Below are positions 1 through 4,949 of a stretch of 5,337 nt of DNA, piece by piece; the first letter of the stretch is position 1, and the number at the start of each line of letters is the position of its first letter. The stretch is taken from assembly GCA_030632405.1 (NCBI GenBank), contig DAOVUU010000217.1, forward strand, positions 1-5,337, written 5' to 3'. The position numbers were made by a program, and so were the translations under genes. Origin of the DNA: Desulfobulbaceae bacterium. Its GTDB lineage: Bacteria > Desulfobacterota > Desulfobulbia > Desulfobulbales > Desulfocapsaceae. Under the pieces are notes generated by a model. The model was given only the letters and a program-made list of their open reading frames with translations, was not told the DNA's origin and made no database searches.

Positions 1-330
1 CGTACCGCCTTTATCGATGACGCTGAAGTGCTTGTTGTTGCATATGGATCGGTTGCTTGTTCTGCATTATCAGCGGTGCGTCTGGGGAGAAGAAATAACT
101 GTAAAGTAGGATTCTTTCATCCACGAATATTGTGGCCGTTTCCTGAAAAAGCACTGCAAAAACTATTGGATGGTGTGTCTCGTATTATCGTCCCCGAGAT
201 GAATATCGGAAAGATCTGTCGTGAAGTAGAGCGACTTGCGCCCGGAATAGATGTTGTCTCTCTTGCTAAGGTTGGTGGTGAACTTCACACGCCTCAGGAG
301 ATCCTGAAAGCCGTTGAAAATGCAGAATAA
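1..330 (+). CDS. korA: 2-oxoacid:ferredoxin oxidoreductase, alpha subunit (KorA-like), 3' end only
   Basis: This is the last 109 residues of the alpha subunit of a ferredoxin-dependent 2-oxoacid oxidoreductase; the 5' part lies outside the window and the frame is open from base 1. The visible part is the C-terminal domain of the family. It contains an LVVAYGS strand (residues 11-17 of the fragment), the WPFPE motif (45-49), VPEMNIGKICREVERL (64-79) and the closing VGGELHTPQEIL (91-102), all typical of KorA/VorB-type subunits. The alpha subunit works with the TPP-binding beta subunit encoded 25 bases downstream. The GTG at base 28 is internal and not the real start. The substrate is most likely 2-oxoglutarate, but the related branched-chain 2-oxoacid enzymes cannot be excluded from this fragment. 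Confidence 0.93.
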   Translation, partial: RTAFIDDAEVLVVAYGSVACSALSAVRLGRRNNCKVGFFHPRILWPFPEKALQKLLDGVSRIIVPEMNIGKICREVERLAPGIDVVSLAKVGGELHTPQEILKAVENAE

Positions 331-355
331 TTTATAATGAGGACTATACAATACT

Positions 356-1162
356 ATGCATCCGATCGCTGAAAAATATATACGTAAAAGTGCGCTGCCG
401 ACGATTTTCTGTCCGGGCTGCGGGCATGGAACGGTGTTAAACAGCTTTTTGAGGGCTGTTGATCAGCTCGACATTTTTAACACTCTTGGACTGGTATCCG
501 GGATTGGCTGTTCCAGCTGGACACCGGTTTTTGTCAATACTGACGTTATGCATACAGTACATGGCCGGGCTTTAGCGTTTGCCACAGGACTGAAAGTATC
601 AAACCCAAAGCTCGACGTTATAGTCTTTACCGGTGACGGGGATTGTGTTGGAATTGGTGGTAATCATCTTATCCATGCTGCTCGCCGGAACATAGACATG
701 ACTGTTTTTATGCTGGATAATGGTATTTACGGAATGACAGGGGGGCAGGTATCACCGACCACCCCCGCAGATGCTAAGAGCCAGACAACACCATACGGAA
801 ATCCCGAACCTCCACTCGATGTCTGTGCATTGGTAGTCAGTGCAGGAGCGACTCATGTTGCACGTTACACGACTACGCAGCCACGTACATTGATCAGTGG
901 CATCAAAAAAGCAATTGCACACAAAGGATTTTCTTTTGTCCATATCATATCCCAATGTCCGACGCAGACAGGACGCTATGTCTACGGATTGACTAAACCG
1001 GATGAATATGTGCGGATGATTCGAGAGCAATCTATTTCTTTAGCTGCTGCCGGGAAACGTTCTACAGAAGAACTTAAGGGAAAAATTATTACAGGTTTGC
1101 TTCATGAATGCAGTGACCGGCCCGAATTTGTAGAGACAATGACTCGGCTCAGGAGGGCTTGA
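356..1162 (+). CDS. korB: 2-oxoacid:ferredoxin oxidoreductase, TPP-binding beta subunit (KorB-like)
   Basis: The 268-residue beta subunit binds thiamine pyrophosphate and normally one [4Fe-4S] cluster, and carries out oxidative decarboxylation of the 2-oxoacid to acyl-CoA. The N-terminal CPGCGHG motif (residues 19-25), Cys52 in GIGCSSW and Cys201 in SQCPTQTG are the expected cluster ligands. The TPP/Mg site is GDGDCVGIGGNH (93-104) followed by DNGIYGMTGGQ (121-131). Length and motif order are normal for the family. The ATG start gives the usual short leader before the CPGC motif; a GAGG (339-342) lies upstream at a rather long spacing of 13 bases. The gene lies between korA and the ferredoxin gene in one operon. 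The motif set supports a KorB-type enzyme and 2-oxoglutarate is the default substrate, which is inference. The protein is cytoplasmic. Confidence 0.96.
   Translation: MHPIAEKYIRKSALPTIFCPGCGHGTVLNSFLRAVDQLDIFNTLGLVSGIGCSSWTPVFVNTDVMHTVHGRALAFATGLKVSNPKLDVIVFTGDGDCVGIGGNHLIHAARRNIDMTVFMLDNGIYGMTGGQVSPTTPADAKSQTTPYGNPEPPLDVCALVVSAGATHVARYTTTQPRTLISGIKKAIAHKGFSFVHIISQCPTQTGRYVYGLTKPDEYVRMIREQSISLAAAGKRSTEELKGKIITGLLHECSDRPEFVETMTRLRRA
1151..1156 (+). promoter_or_regulatory. Shine-Dalgarno sequence for the ferredoxin subunit gene
   Basis: AGGAGG lies within the last codons of korB, ten bases before the ATG at 1167. It is the strongest ribosome binding site in the operon and fixes the ferredoxin start. 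Placing it inside korB fits translation of the two subunits from one message. Confidence 0.75.
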
Positions 1163-1166
1163 TAAA

Positions 1167-1409
1167 ATGAATAAAAAGCGAAGAGCCATTACTAAGGAAA
1201 TTATCATCGACGGCGGCGTCTGTAAAGGTTGTCATATCTGCATTGATCAATGCCCTGAGGATGTGTTTGAGGTATCAAAAACTCGGAGCACAAAGGGCTA
1301 CCTGATGCCGGTTGTCAGCAGGATTGACGATTGCATTGCCTGTATGCTGTGCGAATTGATTTGTCCGGATTTAGCCATAACTGTGGAGACGACTAAAGAT
1401 GAGAAATGA
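1167..1409 (+). CDS. korD: 2x[4Fe-4S] ferredoxin-type delta subunit of the 2-oxoacid oxidoreductase
   Basis: This 80-residue iron-sulfur protein carries two classic cluster-binding motifs: C19-x2-C22-x2-C25-x3-C29-P and C56-x2-C59-x2-C62-x3-C66-P. It should act as the electron-transfer subunit, passing electrons between the cluster in the beta subunit and external ferredoxin. The N-terminus is basic (MNKKRRAITK). The gene begins four bases after the korB stop and overlaps korC by 11 bases, so it is clearly part of the complex and not a free-standing ferredoxin. In many kor operons the delta gene comes first (D-A-B-C); here it lies between B and C. Both cluster sites are complete. Confidence 0.93.
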   Translation: MNKKRRAITKEIIIDGGVCKGCHICIDQCPEDVFEVSKTRSTKGYLMPVVSRIDDCIACMLCELICPDLAITVETTKDEK

Positions 1410-1956
1410 AATTATGTTTGCAGGTTTCGGTGGTCAGGGTATTGTCAAGGCTGCTCTCCTGGTTACCCAGGCTGCGGGACTGTATGAAGACAAACAGGTA
1501 GCCCATACCCAGAGTTATGGCCCTGAAGCACGGGGCGGAGCCTGTAAGTCAGAAGTCGTGCTCAGTGATGATGAAATCGCCTATATAAAGACGAGTGAAC
1601 TGGATGCCCTGGTTGTCATGTCCCAACCAGCACTGGATAAGTATCAGGATCGGGTATTGCCGGACCGTACTGTGGTGATCTACGACTCCACTCTGATTAA
1701 AGAAATTGCGCCCAATTTCAAACAAACAATAGGTGTTGCTGCTACCCGTATGGCCGAAGAAGAGCTCGGACGGTCTCTTTTTGCTAATATTATCATGATT
1801 GGTGCTTTGGCTGGGGCCACTGGAATAGTGAGTCTTGATTCGCTGTCTCGCGCACTGGAAGGCAATGTTCCGGCCAAAACACTTGAGAAAAATCGTCAGG
1901 CACTCAAACGTGGTTTTGAGTGTACATGCAGAACCTCCTGGAATCCGGGAGGTTGA
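1399..1956 (+). CDS. korC: 2-oxoacid:ferredoxin oxidoreductase, gamma subunit (KorC-like)
   Basis: The 185-residue gamma subunit has the family's N-terminal GFGGQG (residues 9-14) and the SYGPEARGG motif (39-47), followed by the expected SEVVLSDDEIAYIK stretch and an LVVMSQPALDKY segment. The subunit helps form the CoA and substrate-binding assembly with alpha and beta. The ATG overlaps the end of the ferredoxin gene by 11 bases, and GGAG (1385-1388) lies ten bases ahead, so the two genes are probably translationally coupled. The extreme C-terminus (CRTSWNPGG) is unlike the conserved core, and its codons form the stem of a putative terminator. This appears to be the last gene of the operon, since the next gene is convergent. 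Confidence 0.95.
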   Translation: MRNEIMFAGFGGQGIVKAALLVTQAAGLYEDKQVAHTQSYGPEARGGACKSEVVLSDDEIAYIKTSELDALVVMSQPALDKYQDRVLPDRTVVIYDSTLIKEIAPNFKQTIGVAATRMAEEELGRSLFANIIMIGALAGATGIVSLDSLSRALEGNVPAKTLEKNRQALKRGFECTCRTSWNPGG

Positions 1957-1963
1957 TTTTCTT
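1932..1963 (+). terminator. Probable intrinsic terminator of the kor operon, formed from the end of korC
   Basis: AACCTCCTGG (1932-1941) and CCGGGAGGTT (1945-1954) form a ten-pair stem with one T-G wobble and a three-base loop (AAT). It is followed by GATTTTCTTG, a moderate T-rich tract. The stem includes the first base of the korC stop codon. The same hairpin on the opposite strand has no T tract after it, so it probably does not serve the convergent nudC. The T tract is interrupted, which lowers confidence somewhat. Confidence 0.6.
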
Positions 1964-1985
1964 GTCAAAAACGATATCTAAGGCT

Positions 1986-2843
1986 TTAATGAGTGTTTTT
2001 TATAAAAAGCTCAATCAGGTGGTAGGCTATGCTCATCCGAGTTGGCAGAACAGGCAGATTGTCTATTGAAAACCACTGCGCATCTTCAATTTCTTTATTG
2101 TCGATCTGGATGTCACCGGCAGTGTATCGGGTCGTAAAACCGATCATCAGAGAGTGTGGAAACGGCCAGGGTTGGCTGCCGATATAGGCAATATCAGAGA
2201 TCTCTATATTCACCTCTTCCCGTATCTCCCTGGTCACTGTTTCTTCAAGCGTTTCCCCCGGTTCAACAAATCCTGCCAGGGTAGAGTACATCCCTTTACG
2301 AAAATGGGGAGAGCGGGCCAGAAGGATCTCCTTCCCACGTACTATTGACATGATTACTGCGGGAGAAAGCCTGGGGAAGCTGATAAACCCGCAGGCGGGG
2401 CAGTTTTTAGCCAGCTCTGTCTGGCGAATCAACATTCCGGTTCCGCATCTTCCGCAATATTTATGGTCTCTGTTCCATTGGACAATCTGGACAGCTCTGC
2501 CGGCAAGAGAAAAAATCTCTCTATCAATTTTACCAAAGAGGGAGCGCAGCTTCGTAAATTGCATTGTTTCAGGTAATGCGGGCGGTTCCTGAATCTCAGC
2601 TGCGTATATATCAGTACTATTGTAGTTGCCGATGTATTGACTGAATATTGGTGACAGTCCCCGGGATATCGGAGGCGCGGAGCAGACAGCTATGCCCTCA
2701 TCTGTTCTCTGTTCAATGAGGAGTCGATCATTATGAAAAATAAACCAGAGTGTGGATGTGGATGGAGCTCTGGCGGGTGAAATTCCGGGAGTGAATGGCT
2801 CTATTAAAGAAAAAGGGGATATTCGTGTTTTATTGTGCTTCAT
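1986..2843 (-). CDS. nudC: NAD(+)/NADH pyrophosphatase, Nudix family (NudC)
   Basis: The enzyme hydrolyses NAD(H) to NMN(H) and AMP; in characterised relatives it also removes NAD caps from RNA 5' ends. The 285-residue protein has a variable N-terminal domain (1-120) and a zinc ribbon with C130-x2-C133 and C148-x2-C151. Next come the Nudix box from G191 (GFVEPGETLEE) through REIREEV (205-211) and the NudC signature SQPWPFPHS (223-231), which separates NADH pyrophosphatases from other Nudix enzymes. The glycine near the end of the Nudix box is Asn212, a mild departure; the catalytic Glu residues are present. The length is slightly above the E. coli protein (257). The ATG is the only plausible start, because an in-frame TAA lies shortly upstream and no ATG, GTG or TTG intervenes. 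The ribosome binding site is weak. The gene is convergent with korC and divergent from the response regulator gene. Confidence 0.95.
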   Translation of the reverse strand: MKHNKTRISPFSLIEPFTPGISPARAPSTSTLWFIFHNDRLLIEQRTDEGIAVCSAPPISRGLSPIFSQYIGNYNSTDIYAAEIQEPPALPETMQFTKLRSLFGKIDREIFSLAGRAVQIVQWNRDHKYCGRCGTGMLIRQTELAKNCPACGFISFPRLSPAVIMSIVRGKEILLARSPHFRKGMYSTLAGFVEPGETLEETVTREIREEVNIEISDIAYIGSQPWPFPHSLMIGFTTRYTAGDIQIDNKEIEDAQWFSIDNLPVLPTRMSIAYHLIELFIKNTH

Positions 2844-2881
2844 TGTTTGACTTATTTGAGCTTAAGGGAGAAGATTGAACG

Positions 2882-2909
2882 CTTTTATAGACACTCTTGA
2901 GTCTAAAAG
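2882..2909. repeat. Imperfect inverted repeat over the nudC promoter, operator-like
   Basis: CTTTT (2882-2886) with AGAC (2889-2892) pairs with GTCT (2901-2904) followed by AAAAG (2905-2909). The arms are nine bases each, interrupted by an AT bulge in the left arm, around an eight-base centre (ACTCTTGA). It covers the -10 element, the spacer and the edge of the -35 element, which is where a repressor site would be expected. No known regulator motif is recognised, and AT-rich dyads can arise by chance. Confidence 0.35.
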
Positions 2910-2913
2910 TCAA
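2884..2913 (-). promoter_or_regulatory. Predicted sigma70-type promoter of nudC
   Basis: Read on the minus strand, TTGACT (2913-2908) and TATAAA (2889-2884) each match the consensus at five of six positions and are separated by 18 bases. Transcription would begin near 2877, giving a leader of about 34 bases before the nudC ATG. The spacer is almost filled by an inverted repeat, described separately. Confidence 0.6.
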
Positions 2914-2972
2914 GGTGAGATACTCAAAATACAGTGCGTTTTGTGTTGTTTGATGCATTTCTTTGTTTTTGT

Positions 2973-3001
2973 TGGACAAAGGCGGTAAAAATCTTGATAA
3001 T
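2973..3001 (+). promoter_or_regulatory. Predicted sigma70-type promoter of the response regulator gene
   Basis: TGGACA (2973-2978) and GATAAT (2996-3001) each match the -35 and -10 consensus at five of six positions with the ideal 17-base spacing. The start point would be near 3008, leaving an untranslated leader of about 80 bases before the GTG start. No obvious sigma54 element is seen in this intergenic region. Confidence 0.55.
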
Positions 3002-3077
3002 AGAGGAGTTGAAGATAACACAAGGGATAATGAATGCAGCAACCGGGCATTTTGGGGGAAGTGATACAATACGGAGC

Positions 3078-3081
3078 GGAG
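3078..3081 (+). promoter_or_regulatory. Shine-Dalgarno sequence that fixes the GTG start of the response regulator
   Basis: GGAG lies seven bases before a GTG. An in-frame TGA at 3062-3064 rules out a start further upstream, and starting at the GTG gives the canonical receiver beginning MKILIAEDE. Confidence 0.7.
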
Positions 3082-3088
3082 AGTAACG

Positions 3089-3667
3089 GTGAAGATTTTA
3101 ATTGCAGAAGATGAATTTACTACGAGAATGCTGGTTCAGGTAAGTCTTGAAAACTGGGGTTACCGTGTCGAGAGTGTAGCGGATGGAAATGAAGCCTGGT
3201 CAATTTTAAAGCAGAAGGCTGCTCCCAATATTGCCATTCTTGACTGGGAGATGCCTGAACTTAACGGGCTTGAGGTGTGTCGAAAAGTTAAGGAGATGGG
3301 AAGTGAGAACCCTCCCTATATCATATTGTTGACCGGTAGAGATAAAAAGAAGGACATCGTTCAAGGGTTTGATGCGGGTGCCGATGACTATATGACCAAA
3401 CCGTTTAATGATAATGAGCTGCGCGCTCGTGTCCGTGTGGCAGAAAGGCAGGTACGAACCCAAACGTCCTTACTGGAAACCGTCACCGAATTGAAAGAGG
3501 TCCTGAACCAGCTTGAGATGATTCAGGGCGGAATGGAGGTCTGTCAGTCGTGTTATAAGGTCTTTAGCACCAGTGACAATGAGTGGTATTCTATACAGGA
3601 AGTAATTAAAGATCACGGTGACTTACGCTTTATTCATACTATTTGCCCCGATTGTATTCAGGAGTGA
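3089..3667 (+). CDS. Response regulator: receiver domain with a C-terminal Cys-pair domain, no DNA-binding output domain
   Basis: The 192-residue protein starts at GTG. Residues 1-120 are a complete CheY-like receiver: acidic E7/D8/E9, phospho-acceptor D52 in LDWEMPELNG, T82 in LLTGRD, and K104 in TKPF. A helical, heptad-like linker follows (about 117-147, QVRTQTSLLETVTELKEVL). The C-terminal 45 residues carry CQSC (152-155) and CPDC (186-189) flanking W166 and H183. This layout resembles a small domain seen at the C-terminus of many stand-alone regulators and sensor proteins in deltaproteobacteria and other environmental bacteria, where the usual form ends in FSHGICPxC; here it reads FIHTICPDC. 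The two Cys pairs may bind a metal or act as a redox pair, which is inference. No sensor kinase is adjacent, so the partner is unknown. The gene is transcribed divergently from nudC and converges on the selenoprotein gene. Confidence 0.93.
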   Translation: MKILIAEDEFTTRMLVQVSLENWGYRVESVADGNEAWSILKQKAAPNIAILDWEMPELNGLEVCRKVKEMGSENPPYIILLTGRDKKKDIVQGFDAGADDYMTKPFNDNELRARVRVAERQVRTQTSLLETVTELKEVLNQLEMIQGGMEVCQSCYKVFSTSDNEWYSIQEVIKDHGDLRFIHTICPDCIQE

Positions 3668-3735
3668 TGTTCAGAACCCAGGTTAATGTTCTCCCTCCAT
3701 AGCCAGACGTAGCGGATCTCCTGCAACAGCTTTCG

Positions 3736-4353
3736 TTATCGTTTTTTTGCTCCGTTTTTTGTTACCAGGGCCACAAGTTTTTCATAACCCTGTGCTCCAA
3801 CCAGCTTGTGATGATTTATCACGAAGGTGGGTACAGCGGTTATATTTTTAACTCTCGAGTCTGCCCAATCCTGATCTACGGCCTCTTTAAATGATCTTGA
3901 TGCCAGTATCTCTTCAGCCTCTCCCACCGGCAGGCCGATATTTTTTACCAGTTCCAGTAGATGAGGAATCTTGGCAAGGTTAATTCCATCCACAAAATAG
4001 GCCCTGAAGGCGGCCATATGAAAAGCTTCACCTTTTCCTCTGCTTTCCGCCCAGAGGCCAAGTTCTTGTGCGAGCCTGCTATTGCAGGTCATTGTCCTCT
4101 CGCCAAAGGGGAGACCACGTTCTTCGGCGGTTCGTTTCAACTGGCCGACCATCTCCCGGACTCTTTCAGAACTGACGTGAAAGAGGTCTTCGAGAAGTTG
4201 TCCTTCCTCGGGGGTTTCCGGGTGAAGTGGAAAGGTTCGCCAGTGAACCGTTACGTTATATTCTTTCTGTAGTTGTTCAATACTCCCGGTAATGAAGTAA
4301 CACCAGGGTCAGATATAGTCGGAGAAAATTTCGAGTACATTGTTTTCAGCCAT
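3736..4353 (-). CDS. DsbA/FrnE-like thiol oxidoreductase, predicted selenoprotein with a U-x-x-C active site (in-frame TGA at codon 15)
   Basis: The frame from ATG 4353 runs 205 codons if the TGA at 4309-4311 is read as selenocysteine. The N-terminus then reads MAENNVLEIFSDYI-U-PWCYF, matching the thioredoxin-fold start of FrnE-like DsbA proteins (SDYxCPWCY) with Sec at the first active-site Cys; Cys18 is retained. Downstream are the family's WRTFPLHPETPEEG (38-51), NSRLAQELGLWAES (91-104), the helical insertion with FHMAAFRAYFVDG (111-123), the cis-proline loop AVPTFVI (P175) and VGAQGYEKL (185-193). There is no signal peptide, so it is probably cytoplasmic. AGGTG five bases before the ATG supports the start. 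The frame stays open on both sides of the TGA with no other lesion. It lies 45 bases after trmO on the same strand. A nonsense mutation is the alternative, made less likely by the exact position and the SECIS-like hairpin. Its substrate is unknown; disulfide exchange, isomerase or peroxide-linked chemistry are all possible. Confidence 0.87.
4272..4301 (-). promoter_or_regulatory. Predicted bacterial SECIS element
   Basis: In the transcript, GUU (4301-4299) pairs with AAC (4274-4272). After a small AC/C internal loop, UUCA (4296-4293) pairs with UGAA (4279-4276). A U-U mismatch (4292/4280) follows, then UAC (4291-4289) pairs with GUA (4283-4281), closing a five-base loop CGGGA (4288-4284). The apical loop begins 20 bases after the UGA and has G at its second position. 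This agrees with the general bacterial SECIS description: a short stem, a small loop with a G among its first two bases, and a distance of roughly 16-37 bases from UGA. It would recruit SelB with Sec-tRNA. The fold was done by eye. Confidence 0.7.
4309..4311 (-). other. In-frame TGA predicted to encode selenocysteine (Sec15)
   Basis: The minus-strand codon is TGA between ATC (Ile14) and CCC (Pro16). In Cys homologues this position is the nucleophilic first Cys of the C-P-W-C motif. Sec replacing exactly that residue is the usual pattern in redox selenoproteins of the thioredoxin fold. Confidence 0.85.
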
Positions 4354-4358
4354 GGGAG

Positions 4359-4363
4359 CACCT
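4359..4363 (-). promoter_or_regulatory. Shine-Dalgarno sequence of the selenoprotein gene
   Basis: On the minus strand AGGTG ends five bases before the ATG at 4353. It supports a start upstream of the TGA and argues against starting at the internal ATG (4152), which would leave the protein without its active site. Confidence 0.6.
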
Positions 4364-4398
4364 GTATAGAAAGTTAAGTTGTTCTTCGTCTTTGCGGG

Positions 4399-4869
4399 TT
4401 AGTCTGCAAAGCGTCTGTCTGATCGTTTCAAGATGACTTCTTCTTTTGTGGATTGCATCCAGCCGGAACTACTTTTCTGTACTTCATCAAATGCGGCAAT
4501 ATACGGTTTAATATCCAGCAGAGGGGTGCCGTCAAGAACATCAATTCCCTGCACTGTGATGATATTGTTTTTAATTTTTTTCAGTCTGACCAGAGAGAGT
4601 CCAATGTGGTTTGGACGCAGAGGTGACCTGGTGGAAAAAACCCCTCTCTGGCTGGTATCCATAAAAGGGGTTACTCTCAGCGCTGTCTTTTGGGCCATGT
4701 GGAATTTGTAGAGCAGGTATATATGGCTGAATCCATCAAGGTCCATCAATCCCGGGACATATTGTTCGTTTACCTCAATGGTGCCTATAATCCCCTTTGC
4801 CCCTTTAGGCTGAATAGGCATATCCTCCAGGGTTGTAAAGGGTGTATGAATTATGCCTATTGTTTTCAT
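4399..4869 (-). CDS. trmO: tRNA (N6-threonylcarbamoyladenosine(37)-N6)-methyltransferase TrmO (TsaA/YaeB family)
   Basis: TrmO uses S-adenosylmethionine to methylate t6A at position 37 of certain tRNAs, giving m6t6A. The 156-residue protein is the single-domain, beta-barrel form; the E. coli protein is longer through a C-terminal extension. Family features are GIIHTPF (5-11), DLDGFSHIYLLY (43-54), the SAM-site motif TRSPLRPNHIGLS (80-92), and DVLDGTPLLDIKPY (110-123). His88 replaces the Pro often found in RPNPIG, a common variant. The ATG start is the normal family start; a weak purine-rich GAG lies six bases upstream on the minus strand. Enolase lies 80 bases upstream and the selenoprotein 45 bases downstream on the same strand, so co-transcription is possible, although no clear promoter or terminator was found in either gap. 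Older annotation of this family as VirR or 'tsaA' carries no separate function. Confidence 0.93.
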   Translation of the reverse strand: MKTIGIIHTPFTTLEDMPIQPKGAKGIIGTIEVNEQYVPGLMDLDGFSHIYLLYKFHMAQKTALRVTPFMDTSQRGVFSTRSPLRPNHIGLSLVRLKKIKNNIITVQGIDVLDGTPLLDIKPYIAAFDEVQKSSSGWMQSTKEEVILKRSDRRFAD

Positions 4870-4902
4870 GGTCTTACTCTTTAAATCCTGTCACTTAGTT
4901 CC

Positions 4903-4928
4903 CCTTCAGCCTAACAGCCTTCAGCCTA
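4903..4928. repeat. Short direct repeat between enolase and trmO
   Basis: The 11-mer CCTTCAGCCTA occurs at 4903-4913 and again at 4918-4928, with a further CAGCCT between them (4915-4920). On the minus strand this is three GGCTG units at a spacing of about seven to eight bases (GGCTGAA, GGCTGTTA, GGCTGAA), a degenerate short tandem repeat in the 80-base gap after enolase. No function is evident. Confidence 0.5.
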
Positions 4929-4949
4929 TCCACCTGTCTTTCGGTTTCT

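Noticed and set aside
1549..1968. A 139-residue minus-strand open frame opposite korC
   Set aside because: It lies antisense to a well-conserved korC and its translation resembles no family I recognise.
2830..3069. A 79-residue minus-strand open frame in the nudC-regulator intergenic region
   Set aside because: Its composition is low-complexity (Ser/Leu runs), it overlaps the start of nudC and both predicted promoters, and no family resemblance is seen.
3065..3070. TACAAT as a second -10 element just upstream of the response regulator
   Set aside because: No matching -35 element lies at suitable spacing, and the leader would be very short; the promoter at 2973-3001 is better.
3668..3735. 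A terminator in the convergent gap between the response regulator and the selenoprotein gene
   Set aside because: Only a five-base dyad (AGAAC 3673-3677, GTTCT 3688-3692) was found, with no T tract after it. No convincing intrinsic terminator is visible.
3736..4152. A 138-residue minus-strand protein starting at the ATG at 4152
   Set aside because: This is the C-terminal two thirds of the DsbA/FrnE-like protein. Starting here removes the thioredoxin active site, while homologous sequence continues upstream in the same frame to ATG 4353 through a single TGA.
3961..4272. A 103-residue plus-strand open frame opposite the selenoprotein gene
   Set aside because: It is a shadow of the minus-strand coding sequence, without recognisable domains.
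4285..4308. Alternative hairpin with CCC-U-GGU pairing to ACC-GGG directly after the TGA
   Set aside because: It has a bulged U, as some SECIS elements do, but its 11-base loop begins only seven bases after the UGA, too close for the usual spacing. It is also mutually exclusive with the better-placed hairpin at 4272-4301.
4309..4311. The TGA as a disabling nonsense mutation or sequencing error in a dsbA-like gene
   Set aside because: It is not excluded, but less likely: the TGA falls exactly on the redox-active Cys codon, the rest of the frame is intact, and a well-placed SECIS-like hairpin follows.
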